The notes beneath the pieces were generated by a model. It saw nothing but the letters and a program-made list of their open reading frames with translations, did not search any database and was not told where the DNA came from. A stretch of DNA of 8,745 nt, taken from the NCBI GenBank assembly GCA_035293245.1, contig DATDOO010000097.1:1-8745 (forward strand). Direction: 5' to 3'. The stretch is from DATDOO01 sp035293245. Its GTDB lineage: Bacteria > Pseudomonadota > Gammaproteobacteria > Methylococcales > Methylococcaceae. Made by a program: the position numbers and the translations under genes. Positions 8,438 through 8,745 of the stretch are shown one piece after another. Within the stretch, counting starts at the first letter, position 1, and the number at the start of each line of letters is the position of its first letter.

Positions 8438-8745
8438 TTATTCGAACGCATCGGCGCGCAAGTTCCGCCACCCGCTGCGGGCAAATTCCGCCTCGCGCCG
8501 CCAGTCCCCGTCCAGCGGCGATTCGCCGATGGAAACCGCTTTCAATTGTCCCGCTTCGCTCCGGTAAACCGCCGCGATGGAAACAGCCTCATCTTCGGAC
8601 ACCAGGCTGTAGCACGCGTTGATCAATGGTAGTGGCCCGGCCTCTCGGCCGTGCAAACTTGCGACGATGGCCCAGGCGCACGCCTTGGCCTGGGCGTTGG
8701 CGGAGAACGCCGACTTGGGCATCGGCGTGGCGATGCAGGCATCGC
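8438..8745 (-). CDS. fccB: Flavocytochrome c sulfide dehydrogenase flavoprotein subunit, C-terminal end (5' partial)
   Basis: The frame is open to the window's right edge, so only the last ~102 residues are present; the ATG at 8722 is internal. DACIATPMPKSAFSANAQAK is the conserved FAD-binding end of FccB/SoxF-type proteins, followed by CAWAIVASLHGREAGP, then NACYSLVSEDEAVSIAAVYR and an acidic WRREAEFARSGWRN tail, which corresponds to the FCSD flavin-binding C-terminal domain. The Cys in NACYS fits the second cysteine of the redox disulfide over the flavin, by family analogy. The enzyme oxidises sulfide in the periplasm and passes electrons to a c-type cytochrome subunit, which is not visible here. 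The stop is TAA at 8440-8438. Related FAD oxidoreductases of the same family cannot be excluded from the C-terminus alone. Confidence 0.85.
   Translation of the reverse strand, partial: DACIATPMPKSAFSANAQAKACAWAIVASLHGREAGPLPLINACYSLVSEDEAVSIAAVYRSEAGQLKAVSIGESPLDGDWRREAEFARSGWRNLRADAFE

Overview
The window is GC-rich (by eye), and its two ends encode ordinary bacterial chromosomal genes. The right edge carries the C-terminus of a flavocytochrome c sulfide dehydrogenase-like flavoprotein and a periplasmic SmbP-type histidine-rich metal-binding protein. This pairing suggests a beta- or gammaproteobacterium with sulfur, ammonia or methane chemolithotrophic or methylotrophic relatives. That taxonomic call is inference; no rRNA or tRNA is present to settle it.

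Layout. (1) Bases 2-874 (+) are the 3' part of an adenine-type DNA methyltransferase (type III Mod-like). (2) Bases ~871-4091 (+) are its partner, a ~1000-residue superfamily 2 ATPase/nuclease restriction subunit. All ATPase motifs and a C-terminal PD-(D/E)xK nuclease motif are intact, but its conserved N-terminus lies in a frame with no canonical start codon, and its last ~50 codons run through foreign sequence. (3) Bases ~3964-7844 look like a scrambled prophage remnant. It starts with + strand pieces: an ADP-ribosyltransferase (ART) domain broken by frameshift and internal deletion, an intact unknown 165-residue gene, and the N-terminal part of a small phage-type protein with a one-base frameshift in a G6 run. 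These abut tail-to-tail at ~5161 a long minus-strand phage polyvalent protein with a possible BECR-fold nuclease region, an ITVHPNG...GGAGGKLN region and a charged coiled-coil tail. Upstream of that gene (7262-7842, minus) are an unrecognised 91-codon ORF ending in an amber stop in the same frame, and a diverged second copy of part of the polyvalent protein. Paired 11-bp repeats at 7822-7844 may mark the element's edge. (4) Bases 7980-8745 (minus) are smbP and the fccB-like gene.

How it fits together: the methyltransferase and restriction subunit form one two-gene restriction-modification operon (stop/start overlap ATGA at 871-874). The prophage-like genes are translationally coupled (4402 and 4896) and probably belonged to one structural/injected-protein operon. 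Restoring a hypothetical inversion of ~3.94-5.17 kb would place the ART remnant directly downstream of the polyvalent protein on the same strand, so the two may once have been one multidomain nuclease/ART phage protein. The accumulation of frameshifts, a deletion, a strand switch and a partial duplication argues that this is a decaying prophage rather than a working module. Exceptions may be the 165-residue gene and the long polyvalent ORF, which remain open.
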